Origin: Diphasiastrum complanatum | Lineage: Eukaryota; Streptophyta; Lycopodiopsida; Lycopodiales; Lycopodiaceae | Length of the DNA stretch: 64,000 nucleotides | Direction of reading: 5' to 3' | Assembly: GCA_029204225.1 (NCBI GenBank) | Contig: CM055098.1 | Coordinates: forward strand, 15,266,533-15,330,532 | In this document: positions 1 through 42,499 of the stretch, piece after piece | Layout of the letters: every line of letters starts with the position of its first letter | Numbering within the stretch: the stretch's first letter is position 1 | The notes under the pieces: model-generated | What the model was told of the DNA's origin: nothing | The model's database searches: none | Seen by the model: the letters and a program-made list of their open reading frames with translations, nothing else | Program-made: the position numbers and the translations under genes

Positions 1-537
1 GTTCGTTTCATCTATGTCATTTTTTGTAATCATTTATTTTTCGTATGCACTTTGAATTCCTGTCGATTGGAGTAGGTTTGGTTTTTGCCACGGTTTTCTT
101 TTTGCCACATGGACATCGGATTCCAACGGTCCGGCCACGTGGATGTTGAAATCCGACGTCCACGTGGTAGAAAAAAAAAAGTGACGTCCACATGGCAGGA
201 AAAAAAAATTTGTTGTTTTTTTCCACATGGACGTCGGATTCGCCACGTGGACATCGAAATCCGACATCCACGTGGCAGAAAAAAAAAGATTTTTTTTCGT
301 CTTTTTTTTCCACGTGGACGTCGAATTCCGACGTCCACGTGGCATGTTCTCCAGTTCGTTTTTACCTGTCGATTGTCGAATTTGGGCTTGGCGTTGGATT
401 CCGACAGATTTTAAATTCGACGGATTCCGACGACCTTATAGTGACGCATTTTTCGACGCCCGCATCAATTCAAAAAAAAATTAAAACGCGATTTCACATT
501 GAAAATCCCGTCGAAAATCGCGGCAATTCTTGTAGTG
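1..537. mobile_element. CACTA (En/Spm) transposon, right terminal part
   Basis: The sequence ending at 537 reads, on the minus strand, CACTACAAGAATTGCCGCG, the canonical plant CACTA terminal inverted repeat, followed outward by aat as a possible 3-bp target site. Inward of it (340-537) the motif ATTCCGACG and its complement recur, as expected of the subterminal transposase-binding arrays of CACTA elements. The left end and any transposase lie before the window. The short open frames on both strands here are by-products of the repeats and are not called as genes. Confidence 0.75.
135..342. repeat. Cluster of short palindromes with paired G-boxes
   Basis: Three inverted repeats lie at 135-167, 243-275 and 310-342, each with CCACGTGG at both outer ends. 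The last has perfect 14-base arms around a 5-base centre. They are separated by poly-A/T runs. Six CACGTG cores occur in about 210 bp, with degenerate CACATG half copies between. They sit in the subterminal region of the CACTA end. Confidence 0.8.
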
Positions 538-969
538 AATCTTTGTCTTAGAATTCGTCGGCTTCACTGAGGCTATATCTCATCAAGATCAGTCCTCCAG
601 CAGCCTTGCGAATTCTCTCTCAGATATTTTGTCTGTTTACTATCAAAAAATCACATTTTTTTCCATATTCTCTATCTGCCAGTCAAACCTCTCTATTAGA
701 ATTTCGCCATCAAGCCTCATATTCGTTCCCAAAGAGTATGATTTCCATGTCCTACCCGCGAATTCTCTCCACGATGTCTCAGCCTGTCCGCGAATTCTAT
801 CACGACCAGAAAGACCAGTTTTTTTGTCCTACATTATCAATTCTACAAGCAAACTGCCCTTTTGTCAAGTACAGTACTGACCTGCTCATATGTATTCTGC
901 GTCAAGTCTCGTGATTGAGCTGAATCTTCTAATCCGAATCCTCCATGACTAGAATGAAGAATTCCATGT
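538..969. other. No gene seen; probable leader of the gypsy element
   Basis: Between the CACTA end and the first gag-like codons there is AT-rich sequence with no convincing coding frame. The phrase GCGAATTCTCTC recurs near 606, 757 and 788, suggesting small internal duplications. It may be LTR or 5' leader of the downstream gypsy element, but I see no clear PBS. Confidence 0.3.
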
Positions 970-2360
970 ATCGATGCACCAAAGTACGATGGCGAATTTG
1001 ACCCAGTCCGATTTCTCCAAGACTTTGATAATGCATGTCATTTTTATGGAGATACCTCTGAAATTGAAAAGCTTCGCCTATTTCCCATGGTACCCTATGG
1101 CACCGCCAAGGAGTGGTACTTGAATCTCGAAGCTCCTGTCTTGCTTCTTGGACCACACTCAAGGACGCTCTCATCAAGCGTTTCAAACCATCCAAAGTGA
1201 CTCAGAGCCCATTCATTCAGATTACTCATATCAAGATGCGTCGCAAAGAGTCTGTCCGAAACACATTGAGCGTTTTAAACGTCTCAAAGTAGAATGTTTT
1301 GATGAAAATATCACCGAACGAATGGCCATAAAACTATTCTTAGTTGGATTGCCTAGAAACATCCACCGTGAACTCAAACCAGTTGACCTTTATGATCAAC
1401 TTAAAGATGTGATGACTGATGCTATCCGTGAAGAAGACGAAGGTTTTGACGATGACTTTGACCATTGTGAAAAGAAATCTAAGAATCTGGACCCTCCTAA
1501 TCACCCGAAGTCTGATAATATTGCTCAGTCTTTTGAACTTCTACATCAAATGGAAACCTGACAAAAAGCTCAACAATCTCATATGGATAAACTCACTGCC
1601 GATTTCCAAACCGCCATGAAACAGATTGTTGAGAAATCCTTTCCAGCAAGGGAAAATGTCTGGTGTCCAATCTGCTCACAGCATCACACTGCTAATGAAT
1701 GTCCTCAACTGCAAAATCATTTCCCAGCAGCCACCAGACCCACCATCTATCGAGCATACCGCCCTTACCTGCCACAACAACCTGTGCCACGACCAGGAGT
1801 TTACCAACCACGACCACCTGCACCAAATCAATACCCATACCCACGTCAACAGTTTGTTGTTAGCCAACCTGCCCCACAAAACGTTGTCCATTATCTTGAT
1901 CCAAATACCATCGATCCGGCCACCTACTATGTGGAAGACAATACTCAACTGCAGTACTCTATTGAAACGGTTGTTTATTATACCTATGATTCTAATGCTC
2001 AACCACTGGATCCCAAAACCCAAGCTTACAATCCAAACCAAGCTATCTTTGCCGCACATCAACTACCCGCAATATGAGAATGTTTTATCTATGCAGGTAA
2101 ACATCCTAGTATTCGCTGTCCAGATAAACTTCGTTTTCCTCCAACTTGTGAAAATTGTGGTATTGAACATCACGTGAAGGACTGCCCATCTCGATCTGAG
2201 CCAGCCGCTCCTGTCTGTTCAGTGCAAGTAGAAACCTTACCCATCGACACACATCCCTCCTGGGTCTTGACTCGGACACAAACCCAACACCAAGCCCCTA
2301 CACTTGCACCCAACAAAACTCAACCGCAGGTTGTTCCTCCAAGTGAAGATTCAACCCGAT
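970..2360 (+). pseudogene. Gypsy gag with two zinc-knuckle-like motifs
   Basis: The frame beginning IDAPKYDGEFDPVRFLQDF at 970 is a retrotransposon gag domain; it shifts frame near 1150 and continues with HIERFKRLKVECFDENITER to about 1560. After a stop, 1583-2077 carries a knuckle-like CPICSQHHTANEC followed by a proline/glutamine/tyrosine-rich stretch. A frameshift near 2077 precedes a second motif, CENCGIEHHVKDC (about 2152-2190). Stops and shifts make it non-functional as read. Confidence 0.7.
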
Positions 2361-2613
2361 AGTTTACCCTCACCCATCTGAAGAAATTTGGCTGCATCAT
2401 CAGTATCGCCAGCAAATCCGCAATGCCGACCAACAATCTTCCTCTTCCTATAAAGTACCTCACAAGCCCTTTGAAAGCAAAACCCTTGAAGGTACTGAAG
2501 TTTGGGGAGATTTACTCCAAGCCAATGTCACTCTTCCTTTCCATGTACTCTAGAAGCATGCTGGCCAGTGGAAACAACAGATCCAATCCAATAACACCAC
2601 CACTACTGACGAG

Positions 2614-3111
2614 TTGTCTGAAATGCCCTCACATCTAACCAATCCACTCAGCGAACGAGGCAACATCAAAATCCTAGCTACCCATCATCGATCCCGTGAA
2701 GTTTTAGCAGTACTCGATGGAGGCTCTGGGGTTAATATCATTTCCACATCCCTCATGATGGAATGGAATCTGAAAGACAAGCTAGCCAAACCCACTTGTC
2801 AGCTTCAGATGGCTGATCAAAGTGTGGTCCGACCTACCGGTTTTCTTCCGCACGTGCTGATCAAACTAGGAGGTCTCAAGTTTTCTGTCGATCTCGTAGT
2901 ACTTGATATTCCCAATAATGCCTATTCTTATGAATTACTACTTGGTCGTCCGTGGCTCACCAATGCACGAGTCGTTCATGATTGGAGCAAAGGTCGAGTC
3001 ACTTTTGGAAATCGTGACAATTCTGTCACCATTGATTCAACGGGTAAACTCAAACCTGCACGCATCCATGATGAAGGGTCCTCAACCACCAACTCAGTAT
3101 TTGAGCCATAG
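2614..3111 (+). pseudogene. Gypsy aspartic protease domain
   Basis: A 165-residue open frame carries the retropepsin hallmarks: VLDGGSGVNIIS where DTGS/DSGA is usual, and the downstream flap/dimer region ending YELLLGRPWLTNARVVHDW. The active-site Asp is kept but Thr/Ser is replaced by Gly, which may lower activity. It lies between gag and the RT linker, as in Ty3/gypsy polyproteins. Confidence 0.75.
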
Positions 3112-3482
3112 CAGTCCAGCCTTGAAAAATGTCATTATGTTAAATCTACTAATATCATAAACTGGAGTCACAGTCTAGCTACCATTGATTATGTGAATGT
3201 CGATTACTATGCTCAGCATTAGGATAATTGTACCTCTCCACTCCCGATCGATCACGACCAATTATATGATCTGAATACACCTATCATCAATATCAATTTT
3301 ATTGATATTCTTCCACACCATGATGAGGTGTGTTGAATGGCTACCTACTAATGAATCAGATGATTTATTTATCGATGACGAGAATGTCTTATGAATTCAG
3401 AATTGCCTAGAAGAGTTGGACATTTCTGATATTCAGATCCTCAATTATATGGAGGCACTCCCATTTAGGACCTATCCATAAC

Positions 3483-4190
3483 ATGCTTCCAAGGTTGCCA
3501 AGATTGCAATTGAAAAGCCTGAGACAAAATTCTATCGTCCCAAACGCCCACACTATCCATGGGATCTCTGTGAGGAGGAGACTATCTTTCAAATTGATGA
3601 CGAGATCCTCCATGACATACCAACCGTCCCTCATCCACACACCTCTCCACCACCGAAACCTCAACCACGTGGTCATACTATGAAAGAGAAAATGAAAAAA
3701 GCACTTCAAATTCAACCGTCGGGTGATCTCACCATTGTTAGGGAAGTTCCTAAGATTGCTTCTAGTCCTACACCAGCCCCCGAACATTCCCAAGCACCAT
3801 CCCGGCAAGAGAAAGGCAAAGCCCCCCTCGAATCTCCAGCCCATGATGTTCCTGCATACTTTAAGGACTATACGATCGAGGATGTCACAATCCAATCACC
3901 CCAAGCTCAACGTGAGCCAACTGGTAATTCACCCTACGAAGGCCCTGCACAAACCATAAGCCTTTCTCTGAGTCAACCAAATGAAACCAACGAATATCTT
4001 GTCCACGTCGGAGCTCATCTCAATCGCGAACAACGCAGACGACTTGAAAAGCTCCTGCGAAAATATCGACATGTCTTTGCTTGGACCTATAAAGACATGA
4101 AAGGCGTCTCACCCCAAGTAGTGGTGCATCGTATCCCGCTTAAACCGGGTGCGAGGCCCACTGCTAGTCGTCCATACATATGCAATTGCC
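3483..4190 (+). pseudogene. Gypsy protease-RT linker and RT entry
   Basis: From 3680 the frame is a proline-rich linker followed by LNREQRRRLEKLLRKYRHVF and AWTYKDMKGVSPQ, the conserved stretch just N-terminal to the gypsy RT fingers. After about 4190 the frame no longer matches any pol domain, so the element is truncated there, most likely by recombination or deletion. Confidence 0.65.
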
Positions 4191-5053
4191 TATCTGATAC
4201 TACATCATCCGACAACTCTATTGCAAGCGGATTCATGGTCAAATCACATCAGAGTTCTAAGTTATCTTTCTCTATTACAGATATCATAAGACCAACTAAT
4301 TTGGAAAGTCGACATGGCATCACAACAACACAAGCAATAGTAATTCATTCCTAGAAGAAAAGATTACATCATATGTCGTGTAAAATTTAACAAACATAAA
4401 GATCTTGATAACTATTGTAGAGAACAAGTCAAGTTATATATACCCTTTTGAGAAACAGAAAGAAAATTATATGTACAATAGGCTTTATACAAAAATCTTA
4501 AAAATGTCTCACAAAATATGAATGCATATTCTAAATGTCAAATATTGATTAGGAAGTTTGGAATGAAATGCACAAGATAATAATTGCACTAAAAAGAAAG
4601 AATTGACATACCTACAACTTGTGCAAGATCCAATTCGATATCCAAAGCTTATAATCTAAGAGCCAACTTATTTCAATTTTAAATTTAACAACCCTAATTA
4701 CAAAGTATTACACATAAACTTCATGACACTACTTCTATAAGTCTAATATCCATCTAACACATGACACCATTATAATTTTGTTTTATGCAAGGCCTCTCAT
4801 GATCTTTTTTTATCACCTCGTTTATTTTTGTTAGTACTACCTCACTCGTACGAAAGGTGACACTTCGAATATGGACCTATATTGTGGATATATAAATATT
4901 CTCTTAAAATCTAGGATATGTGTACCTATATTGTGGATATATAAATATTCTCTTTAAGTTTGCAAACTGCCACATGGCATCACATGGTTGCAAAATATAA
5001 AAACATATATGGCATTTTAAAAGAATAAAAAATATCTAAAAAAAATACTCATT
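4191..5053. other. AT-rich intergenic DNA, no gene seen
   Basis: No coding frame or RNA gene is recognisable. A 30-base phrase with ATTGTGGATATATAAATATTC occurs twice (about 4880-4910 and 4929-4960), a small direct repeat. This is the distal upstream region of gene A. Confidence 0.4.
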
Positions 5054-5057
5054 TTAA

Positions 5058-5281
5058 TGCTCGGATTGACTTAACAAACCGTCACAATAACGTAATCTCA
5101 ATTTTAGCTTTTTGATGAAGAGCAAACTGTCACAATAACAACGTAATCTCAATTTTAGCGTTTTGATGAAGAAACTCGTTATGCCTCCCAGAGCGGATTG
5201 ACTTAGCAAATCGTCACAATAACATAATCTCGATTTTAGCTTTTTGATGAAGAAACTCGTTATGCCTCCCAAAGTGAAAAA
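5058..5281. repeat. Imperfect tandem repeat upstream of gene A
   Basis: Three units share the core cgtaatctcaattttagc followed by tttttgatgaaga; units two and three also carry actcgttatgcctccca. Unit size varies from about 50 to 85 bp. The array lies 280-500 bp before the start codon of gene A and may fall in its promoter. Confidence 0.7.
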
Positions 5282-5416
5282 TTTGTGAGCCACAAAAATT
5301 TAGGGCAAAATTGTTTTACATGCACCTTGAGGTTAGGTTGCCAAACACATAAAGTCACTTTTGTGCTTTTGCTTGCGTTGGAACTTGGGCTTGGCTTTAC
5401 TAGAAACACGCACACG

Positions 5417-5418
<2 letters not shown>

Positions 5419-5463
<45 letters not shown>
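5419..5463. repeat. (GA)n tract in the probable 5' UTR of gene A
   Basis: An uninterrupted GA dinucleotide run ends 100 bases before the start codon of gene A. GA/CT tracts in plant leader regions can act as GAGA elements bound by BBR/BPC factors; that role here is inference. Confidence 0.7.
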
Positions 5464-5467
<4 letters not shown>

Positions 5468-5562
5468 ATCCACCATCATCAATTCTTCCTGTTTTCCATT
5501 CCGAAGTATTCCTATTACCTCTGCGTAGCGTCTGCTGACGATGCGAGAGTGTCGCGCCCAGA

Positions 5563-36782
<31,220 letters not shown>

Positions 36783-38300
36783 GCAGAGGCCTCTGTTGAA
36801 GATTTCCATTGTTTGCTGTCGGATTGTACTTGATTGAATGCACTCACTCTACCATCACTCAGACACTCTATTCAAAAAGAGAATTTATTTGAATCATGAA
36901 GCTGAAAATCATATCGTACATTTTTATGTTGCCTTAAAGGCAACAGGTGTGCAGACCATTTGATTCTTATCAATCAAGATATATTCTTGTGCTGAGTGAT
37001 CTGATGTTGCCTTGAGTAAAAACAGATGCTTTTAGGCTAAGTTTTCAATCTTGTTTGAAAGCTCCTATTAGGATGGGCTGATTAAGATCCTCAAGTGACA
37101 GCTGTTGCAATTTGCACTTGCAGGGAGAAAAAGGTCAGGAATCTGCAGTATCTAGGTGCATTTACGTAATTTCAGTCTGAGCTTTTGGTCTAAGCATCAG
37201 GTTAACACTGACATGGTAAGCTCTGAGCTTGTGGAGGATCATTGCCCTGTTACCTGCGAAGCTAATATGCATTCATTGAATTTCTGAAATAGGACAAAAT
37301 GATTAATTTATGGGGTTATGATAACAAAAAGTGTTGATATTCTAAGATTTTTTTCTTCGTATTTGAGAAGACAAAGTCCATTAGGAAACATCAAGGATGG
37401 TTGAAGTATCAATCAGAACATATTTGCTACAAAAATTTCTCACATCACAATATGGCTAGTATACTTGATGCATTTTTTTGGCTCTCCACAACCATGTACT
37501 GGGATCACCCACTCCCACCACGGACATAAAGCCAAAATGGAAAGAGTTATTGAAAGGGAGTATGATCATCTTTGCAACTCACTTGGATTTTTCTCTTTAC
37601 TATTCTCTTTTGCTTGGTGTATTTTTTTTCTTTTTGTGTTATTAAGTGTTGTATGTTTATGCTTATGATCGTGGCTACTTTCCTCTACAACAAAACATAT
37701 GCATTTGATTCTTGTATTTTACATGGTCAGATGTTCTCCTTGATTCATGTCCCATTAATGTTTGGGCATACTTGAGTGCCATGTTATTATTATGGATCTC
37801 ATACTATAGAGGCCATGCCATGCATGAATTTTTTTATGGTATCGGACCAAGGATGGATCTACAAAGTCAATGTTGTGATTGTGCTGCCATCCATTTAACA
37901 AACTCATTGAGATCCTATGAATGTGATGGATTATGTGTAGCACATTCACAACTTTGCTCATATGGCTTCTCCTTTGCATGAACTTAACAAGAAAAAATGT
38001 TAAGAGTCTTATTGCAAGTCAAGGAAAAATAAGCATTTGACCTCTTCAAGGAAATTTGAACAAGATGACCAGTACTTATGATTCTTAATCTATGGCCTTT
38101 TATGGTCAATGTAGATGCTAGTAAGACTTGTGTTGAATCAAGCAAGACCTTAGATAATTGCTTAGCATCTTCTCGTAGAAAAACATTAGAAATGGGTTGA
38201 ACAACAATAGGAGTACTCATGAATTTCCCTAATCAGGACACGCTAGGCTATGAGAATGAGCTGTTTACAATTCTAGCCTATGCTGATAGAACAATTCTTT
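36783..38300 (+). other. Probable 3' UTR of gene A and intergenic DNA
   Basis: No coding domain recognised on either strand. AT-rich with the AATAAA-like hexamers common in such sequence. A minus-strand open frame (38220-37984) has no recognised motif. Confidence 0.35.
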
Positions 38301-38317
38301 GAATGTTGAAGCTATCC

Positions 38318-38480
38318 ACGTGTCGTTCCGTGGATCGTAGATGTGCCTCGTTCCGTGGATCGTAGATGTGCGTATAAGAATGGAGGGCTGCGATGTGATG
38401 TGATGAGGATGCAGATGTGGCGCTATGTGAATCCTAGATGCGGGTATTAGAATAAAGGGTTGTGATGGGATGTTATGTTG
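38318..38480. repeat. Degenerate short tandem repeat
   Basis: cgttccgtggatcgtagatgtg occurs twice side by side (38322-38368), then a longer degraded unit (gtat.agaat.gagggctg.gatg.gatgt) recurs at 38389 and 38444. Confidence 0.6.
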
Positions 38481-38918
38481 AGGTTATTTGTGCACATGAT
38501 AGCTATCCATGCACGTGAGAGATTTTGGCTGTATATTGTTTGGCAGTTTAAATTTTTCCATAGAAATGAATGTCACAAACATTTCGTCGTCGTCATCAGC
38601 CTCATCACCCTGCATTGACTTCTGCGCTGTAGATAATCAATTGTATTTTGATGTGATCTCAGTTTTGTATTCCTCACCTTGTTGCATATTGCTTTAGAAA
38701 AAAGGAGCACTGACTACGATCCAATCTCTCTTGGCTACTCACTGGTGGCCGGGGTCATTGTTGGCTGCTAGTGGGAAAACAGCGAACAGATTCACTTTTG
38801 GCTATGATCCTTAGTGGCTACGATCTTTGTTGGCTGCTCGCTGGTGCCTTGGATCGTTGGTAAGAAGTTTCGCTAGAGTTGGTTCCTTCTCAACCTGTAC
38901 AGAGTCTATTTTTTACTC

Positions 38919-39085
38919 TCGTTCACCTCTATATTCTTTGGTGTGTCTAACAAGCTCTGCAATTGTACATTTTCCTCTTTTGTTGTAGCCTCGACGTTTT
39001 TTTCCCTTCTAAATTCTTTGGTGCATCTAACAAGCTCTGCAATTGTATCTTTTTCTCTGTTGCTGTAGTCTCTTTTGCCGATCTG
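38919..39085. repeat. Tandem duplication of about 80 bp
   Basis: Two adjacent copies share attctttggtg..tctaacaagctctgcaattgta followed by tttt.ctctgttg.tgtag. Upstream (38735-38860) ttggctgct.gctgg and ggct..gatc repeats suggest more local duplication. No gene recognised. Confidence 0.7.
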
Positions 39086-39783
39086 AATCTTCCTTGGTGT
39101 CTTCTAGCTTCTCTTCACTTTCGTATTCAATTGAAATTTTTGGATCCTTTGTTTCTTCTTTTCTCTCCTCCACCTTTCATGTCACGTTGCTTTGGCTTTT
39201 CTTGCGATCCACCTTTGGAGACCTCTAATTGGACATTTGTGCCATCCTCTTTGATCTTCTCCAGATGGGCTCCTTCCGACCCCTTGCTTTGCTGTTTCGT
39301 TGGAACTGCATCACCTGAATTTTGCTCCCCTTTCTTATCTTAGCCTCAACTTTGACAGTCTAATACTGCCAATTTCAGGCTCCTCTAATAGCTTTCTAAC
39401 GTGATGAAGGTTTGCAGCAGGAAAATTTACAACATAGTTTTGAAGTGGGTTTGAAATTTTACTTTCTTGCTCATCAGGATTGAACATTCATTCTCCCAGC
39501 TTCCCTGTCTTCATCTCGCATGTTGGCCTTTATTTGATAATTTAGTATTGGCAAGCGTCCAAAGCTGGCACTGCTCTTGCTCCTATCTGCCCTTCCAAAA
39601 GGTGCCAATGCAAACAATTGCTCCTGTTGATTTGATAGCACTCCGGATGGTGCAAGTATTAAGAGCAAAAAAACTAGTGCAATGACCTCCTCGTGTTAAA
39701 TATAGTTTCCTCTTGCATAACATATTGTGAGAATTTTCCTCCTGGCTCAAGAAACCTCAAAAAGTCTATGAACTTATGCTTCC

Positions 39784-40678
39784 TGTTAAAGTCGAGTTAC
39801 GACTCTATCATGACCTCGGCACGGCCGGTTACCAAAGGGCCTGAGGCCAAGTATTGGCAAGGGACGGTGACCGAGGAGGACATTTGTTCCAAGTTGGGAC
39901 CGGTGCGTCATGAGCATTGACCCGGTGTGGCCGCCTGACAAGTTGTCAGAGATGCGGTGTGTCTTGACCGTCGGGACCCTGGCCGTCAATGACGAGATGC
40001 TAGTCGGCAAGTAGTCGGGGTGACCAAGAGGGTCACAGGTCTTTGGCGGGGCACGAGGGTGGTACCCTATGAGTCACTCAGTATTCACAGGTCACAGGGG
40101 CCATGCATGCCATGTGGACTGATCACCCACAGGTGGATGCCATGTGCCAGCTGACGGGAATAGTAGGTAGGACTCAAAGAGGGGGTGCCTATGGTTGGGA
40201 GGTTCATTCTACACACCGGCTTCTAGGATTCACGAGCTTGGAGAGACTGGCTTGTGACAATTGGTATTAGAGCCTCGTTCTAGAGAGAGAAACCCTCGTT
40301 CTAGAGAGAGAAAATGTCGTTCTAGCTTGTTTTTGAAGGATTTTTGAGGGAGAAAACGTGGGAGACAGATTGGAGAAGAAGAGCCATCATCTGCCGGTTT
40401 TGGAGCAAATTTGTCTTTGTTTCACTAAAAAGTTGGTTTCCAAGCAAAAAACAGGTCAGATTTTTTATTGGACATAACTTCTTCGATGCCATATGGACTG
40501 ATCACCCACAGGTGGATGCCATGTGCCAACTGACGGGAATAGCAGGTAGAAGGACTCAAAGAGGGGGTGCCTATGGTTGGGAGGTTCATTCTACATAGAG
40601 GGGGTGCCTATGGTTGGGAGGTTCATTCTACACACCGGCTTCTAGGATTCAGGAGCTTGGAGAGACTGGCTTGTGACA
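39784..40678 (+). mobile_element. Miniature LTR retrotransposon (TRIM-like) with 5-bp TSD
   Basis: CTTCC at 39779-39783 and 40679-40683 is a perfect 5-bp target duplication. The left LTR (39784-40259) starts TGTTAAAG and ends GTGACA. A primer binding site TGGTATTAGAGCC follows at 40262. The internal region is only about 225 bp without coding capacity. The right LTR is a 193-bp 3' portion (40486-40678) ending in the same GTGACA and containing a 36-bp tandem duplication (agagggggtgcctatggttg...). Total 895 bp. Another copy of the LTR occurs on the minus strand at 63854-64000. Confidence 0.8.
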
Positions 40679-40683
40679 CTTCC

Positions 40684-41830
40684 AGTCTAAGGTAATTAAC
40701 ATATGGCTATAAACAGCTGCATGTCCTTTTGCAATCAAGGATTTGATATTTAGGAAATTGAAGAGCGCCATTTTTTCATGACTACAATTGCACTTGCTTC
40801 TGCATGGAAGAAGAAATTTCATAGAAGCCAATGTTATACTACTACCCATACAACTACAATAAAAATGAGATATAAGGTGAGGATAATGGGATCCTCCATA
40901 CAACGTTACATTGGTTAGAAAGGAAAGATCATGAATGATCCAGAGTTTTTTCATCATTATGTATAAAGTAAAACTAGCATACGCTTCATCTATGTCTCAA
41001 ATAGTTGACTCCTAGTAAAGTGTATAGGATAATTTGTTTTACAATCTTTCAATTGGGGCGACACACTTTTGATAGGTTATTTGGGAGCACCAATATATAC
41101 ATGGAATTCTACTTCCTAATTCGGTGATCAAAGGATATGTGAGGCAATCAACACATCTTTTATTCTCTACAAGGTTTATGGGGCCTCAAGTGTCCACTTT
41201 GGAATTCTTGTTAGCAAATAGACGAGTGCAAAGAGATAGGGTGACGTGTCTATAGTATTTTGCATCATCCATGCATGTATAAATTGTTAAAACTTAAGAT
41301 CCAAACTGATCCTAAACATAGAAGATGAACAAAAATCAATCTTACATTTGTAGACAAGTCTACACATAGAATTGACAATTTGATCAAGATCTACTCAACG
41401 TAACTTGATAGACTTGAAAGCAAATCAAAACATAAGTAGATCATAAGTAGTTCTCTGTAAACAGGCCGTACAATAGCAAATAAACATTTTATTTCCTCTC
41501 TCAAATAGAGATTGACCAAGCTTACAATATATCTGTCTCTCACAAATAGAAGAGAACCACAAATAACAAGCTAGTCTCGACTCTAAAGCATCCAAAATGG
41601 AAATATTTCTTAGTAAACCTATTTCCAGGATAGAACCTACTATTGATAGCAGTGAATGAATACTCTGAGTCTCTCCTCCAAATGGATGAGTTTAGCCAAC
41701 CTTATCAACAAGTAGCCCTAAAATAGTCATATTGGCTAAAATTGCCAAACTAATGCTAAAAATAAACTTTAAATGACTAAGAAACCAAATAAACTTGGAC
41801 CCAACCAAAAAATAGTGTACACACACTAGT
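40684..41830. other. AT-rich DNA, no gene seen
   Basis: No recognised domain. Part of the right side (from about 41640) may belong to the minus-strand copia LTR whose start is at 42070. Confidence 0.35.
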
Positions 41831-42290
41831 TTCTATGTACCATCTGTAACGTCGTCTACCAACATGAGATTAGCATCCAACATATCCGAATCTTGTTTTT
41901 GTGTTGACTCCATCTACACGACACAGCACAGAAGTTGTGTTTGGCACACAACAAACTTTGAACAAGGATCTATTATCAAGAAATGCATCAATTGTAAAAC
42001 ACATTGTCTGGGCACAAAACCCATGCACATATATATAAACTATGTAAAAAACTAGTTGCCATTTTTTACACTCCTCCTTCAACTAGTTTTAGCATAGATT
42101 TAGAACATAAACCAAGATGTGATCTATGCTTAATGAACAATTCTTTTCCCAATGATTTGGTAAAAATATCAGCCACACATTCCCTTGAAGAAACATGTTG
42201 AAGCTCTACCTCCTTTGCCAAGACTTGATCCTGAACCTTAATGTGCTTCCGCAGTATCGGATTACTGCATCTTGCATGCAGGTTTCATAT
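41831..42290 (-). mobile_element. Copia 3' end: RNase H tail, polypurine tract and LTR, minus strand
   Basis: Minus strand from 42285: KHIKVQDQVLAKEVELQHVS then ECVADIFTKSLGKELF, the classical copia RNase H/C-terminal tail (VADIFTK-x-L). It is followed by the polypurine tract gaaggaggag and TGTAAAAAATGG at 42070, the LTR start. The LTR's far end is not defined. Confidence 0.7.
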
Positions 42291-42355
42291 TTCCCCAACA
42301 AAAGGCACACTTAATCTTAGTTTCATTTACAAAAGACAACGCTACCAAAGTTTCA

Positions 42356-42480
42356 GGGTTACATTGATGATGATTTGGCCAATGTAGATGATAGAAGATC
42401 AACCACAAGGGATACTTTCAATTGGGTTGTTTTTTGTGGTCTAGCAAGACAAGAATGTTTTCCTTCCCCTTACTTTTCAT
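42356..42480 (+). pseudogene. Copia RNase H fragment, plus strand
   Basis: GYIDDDLANVDDRRSTTRDT followed by FNWVVFCGLARQE is the copia RNase H motif GY-x-DAD(W/L)AGD...DRRSTTGY, opposite in orientation to the RNase H piece 70 bp to its left. Several conserved residues are changed (GDV to NV, GY to RD), so it is a dead fragment. Confidence 0.65.
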
Positions 42481-42499
42481 GCTCACTACCAAACCTCTC

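Larger units (their letters stand above)
970..4190 (+). mobile_element. Ty3/gypsy retrotransposon, 5' part, degenerate
   Basis: Gag, zinc knuckles, aspartic protease and the segment leading into reverse transcriptase follow each other on the plus strand with frameshifts and stops. Homology stops near 4190, just after the 'IPLKPGARP' entry into RT; the palm, RNase H and integrase are missing. Order gag-PR-RT fits Ty3/gypsy. No LTR is recognised on either side. A second gypsy with similar zinc knuckles (54-58 kb) lies on the minus strand. Confidence 0.75.

Noticed and set aside
17-414. Several overlapping open frames of about 100 codons on both strands
   Set aside because: They arise from the palindromic CACGTGGACGTC repeats and poly-A/T runs of the CACTA end and have no domain.
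38963-39343. A 126-codon Phe/Ser/Cys-rich frame
   Set aside because: Composition follows a pyrimidine-rich tandem duplication; no domain.
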